A stretch of DNA of 7,311 bases from Nitrospirota bacterium (GTDB lineage: Bacteria; Nitrospirota; Thermodesulfovibrionia; UBA6902; DSMQ01): positions 1 to 7,311 of the forward strand of contig JACQZD010000078.1 in the NCBI GenBank assembly GCA_016207865.1. Reading direction: 5' to 3'. Position 1 is the first letter of the stretch. Every line of letters begins with the position of its first letter. Under the pieces are notes generated by a model, which had not been told where the DNA came from, did not search any database, and saw only the letters and a list, made by a program, of their open reading frames with translations. The translations under genes and the position numbers were made by a program. Positions 6,352 to 7,311 of the stretch are shown here, piece by piece.

Positions 6352-6437
6352 TGCCGGAGACCGGACTTGAACCGGTACGGATGTCACCACCCGAGGGATT
6401 TTAAGTCCCTTGCGTCTGCCAATTCCGCCACTCCGGC
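6352..6437 (-). tRNA. tRNA-Leu, anticodon UAA
   Basis: The minus strand folds into a complete 86-base class II tRNA. The acceptor stem GCCGGAG pairs with CTCCGGC, followed by discriminator A. The D loop has AATTGGCAGA. The anticodon stem AGGGA/TCCCT encloses CTTAAAA, with anticodon TAA at 6403-6401. A long variable arm (CGGGTGGTGACATCC region) is typical of leucine tRNAs, and the T arm is ACCGG-TTCAAGT-CCGGT. The CCA end is not encoded; TTT follows the discriminator, so it must be added by a nucleotidyltransferase. No intron is seen. Confidence 0.97.
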
Positions 6438-6454
6438 AATGTTTTTAAAGTTTA

Positions 6455-6484
6455 AGTATAAATTTGACCATTCCATCATCTCAA
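6455..6484 (-). promoter_or_regulatory. Probable sigma-70 promoter of tRNA-Leu
   Basis: On the minus strand TTGAGA (complement of 6479-6484, five of six matches to TTGACA) is followed after 18 bases by TATACT (complement of 6455-6460, five of six matches to TATAAT). The mature tRNA begins 17 bases later, which leaves a short 5' leader of about 10 bases. The position and both boxes fit. Confidence 0.6.
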
Positions 6485-6510
6485 CGGGACTTCAAAAGTA
6501 ATGCTTTAGA

Positions 6511-6519
6511 ATTATAGCA
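6511..6519 (-). promoter_or_regulatory. Possible extended -10 element
   Basis: On the minus strand TGCTATAAT (complement of 6511-6519) matches the extended -10 form TGnTATAAT and begins just after the guanylyltransferase stop codon. No convincing -35 box is present. It could be a second start point for the tRNA transcript. Confidence 0.25.
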
Positions 6520-6522
6520 GAA

Positions 6523-7311
6523 CTATTTCGTAATTTTCCTGCTGTAAATGTCCTCAAACCTGACTATATCGTCCTCTTCCAGATACTCGCCGTTTTGGAC
6601 TTCTATAATCTCAAGCGGAATTTTACCTAAATTTTCAAGCCTGTGCTTGGTAGACATCGGGATATAAGTGCTTTCATTGGGATGTACGTCATAAATTCTG
6701 TCGCCGTTTGTAACCCTTGCCGTCCCTGCAACAACAACCCAGTGCTCACTGCGGTGGTGATGCATCTGATGACTTAATTTTGCGCCGGACTTTACCTCTA
6801 TTTTTTTAATCTTAAATCTCTCTCCGGTTTCGAGCACGGTAAATGAGCCCCAGGGCCTGAATACAGTCCTGTGCGTAACACATTCCTGAGCCCCCCGTTC
6901 TTTAAGCACATCAACAATTTTCCGCACTTCCTGAGCCCTGTTCTTGGGGCAGATAAGCGTGGCGTCAGCGGTGTCAACCACAATCATGTCATCAAGCCCT
7001 ATCGCAGCCACGACCCTTTTGCCGCAATAGAGAATGGAGTTCTTATTGTCAATTGAAATTACATCTCCGTGCCTGACATTATTATCTGCATCCACCGCCA
7101 GAATATATCCGAGCGCATGCCAGCTCCCTACGTCCGACCAGCCCATCTCAGCCGGTATCATTGCAACATTTTCAGCCTTTTCAATAATACCGTAATCAAT
7201 GGACTCCGGCTTAAGCGAGGAGAATACCAAACTCACGGTCTCTTTTTCCTTTGCGCTGCCAATTGCCTTTTCAATCTTCATGAGTCCCGCATGTAAATCA
7301 GGCATGTGCTT
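6523..7311 (-). CDS. manC: Mannose-1-phosphate guanylyltransferase / mannose-6-phosphate isomerase, C-terminal part
   Basis: The frame is open to the right edge of the window; 262 residues are visible of the roughly 460-480 usual for type II bifunctional enzymes, so the nucleotide-binding N-terminus is outside. The ATG at 7305-7303 is internal (KHMPDLHAG runs through it). Visible guanylyltransferase motifs are PESIDYGIIEK (about 35-45) and GWSDVGSW (57-64). The isomerase cupin begins at RPWGSF (152-157), with metal-binding KLSHQMHHHRSEHW (178-191), then IPMSTKHRLEN and EIIEVQNGEYLEEDDIVRFEDIYSR. The enzyme converts fructose-6-phosphate to mannose-6-phosphate and couples mannose-1-phosphate with GTP to GDP-mannose (via a separate phosphomannomutase), for O-antigen or exopolysaccharide. 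It acts in the cytosol. It ends at TAG (complement of 6523-6525), with no clear terminator before the tRNA promoter. Confidence 0.95.
   Translation of the reverse strand, partial: KHMPDLHAGLMKIEKAIGSAKEKETVSLVFSSLKPESIDYGIIEKAENVAMIPAEMGWSDVGSWHALGYILAVDADNNVRHGDVISIDNKNSILYCGKRVVAAIGLDDMIVVDTADATLICPKNRAQEVRKIVDVLKERGAQECVTHRTVFRPWGSFTVLETGERFKIKKIEVKSGAKLSHQMHHHRSEHWVVVAGTARVTNGDRIYDVHPNESTYIPMSTKHRLENLGKIPLEIIEVQNGEYLEEDDIVRFEDIYSRKITK

Noticed and set aside
6343..6352. ATTTTAAAAT palindrome after the tRNA as a regulatory site
   Set aside because: It is an A/T-only 10-bp palindrome overlapping the tRNA end and is easily expected by chance.
6798..7296. Open frames on both strands over the guanylyltransferase gene (6798-6983, 6871-7056, 7069-7296)
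   Set aside because: They overlap conserved motifs of the real gene and show no protein-like features.

Overview
The window (about 43-45% G+C by eye) reads as a piece of an anaerobic or microaerophilic bacterial chromosome. The DUF1015 gene, the DUF362 / polyferredoxin pair, the MrfA-type helicase and the many short interspersed hairpins and heptanucleotide repeats fit Nitrospirota (Thermodesulfovibrionia-like) or a deltaproteobacterial relative. This placement is inference from gene style, not a computed assignment.

Layout. Plus strand, left to right: a DUF1015 protein cut by the left edge (2-994); a 111-bp spacer with nested short repeats; a small YfcE/MJ0936-type metallophosphoesterase (1106-1591), followed directly by a MrfA/YprA-type DNA helicase with a C-terminal zinc-binding DUF1998 domain (1599-3833). 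A 240-bp spacer follows with no credible gene but with three repeat structures. It runs into the broken 5' end of a DUF362 gene (4073-4714). Four bases later comes a membrane-anchored polyferredoxin that looks like a NapH-NapG fusion with six [4Fe-4S] motifs (4719-5891). Minus strand, right to left: the C-terminal half of a bifunctional mannose-1-phosphate guanylyltransferase / mannose-6-phosphate isomerase (6523-7311, cut by the right edge), a tRNA-Leu(UAA) with its own likely promoter (6352-6437), and an unrecognised 134-residue gene (5899-6303) that converges on the polyferredoxin gene with only 7 bp between stops.

How the genes work together. The phosphoesterase and helicase are tightly spaced and probably co-transcribed. 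The helicase points to DNA repair. DUF362 proteins often sit beside polyferredoxins and the two were probably an operon, but here the DUF362 N-terminus is missing. The right-hand gene supplies GDP-mannose for surface polysaccharide and is unrelated to the rest.

Most notable is the repeat load. Two unrelated tandem arrays of 7-bp units occur, one inside the DUF1015 reading frame and one almost at the DUF362 break. At least four other hairpin-type elements are present, one apparently read through in frame inside the polyferredoxin gene. I found no CRISPR array, insertion sequence, phage gene or defence system, and I do not claim a new system here.
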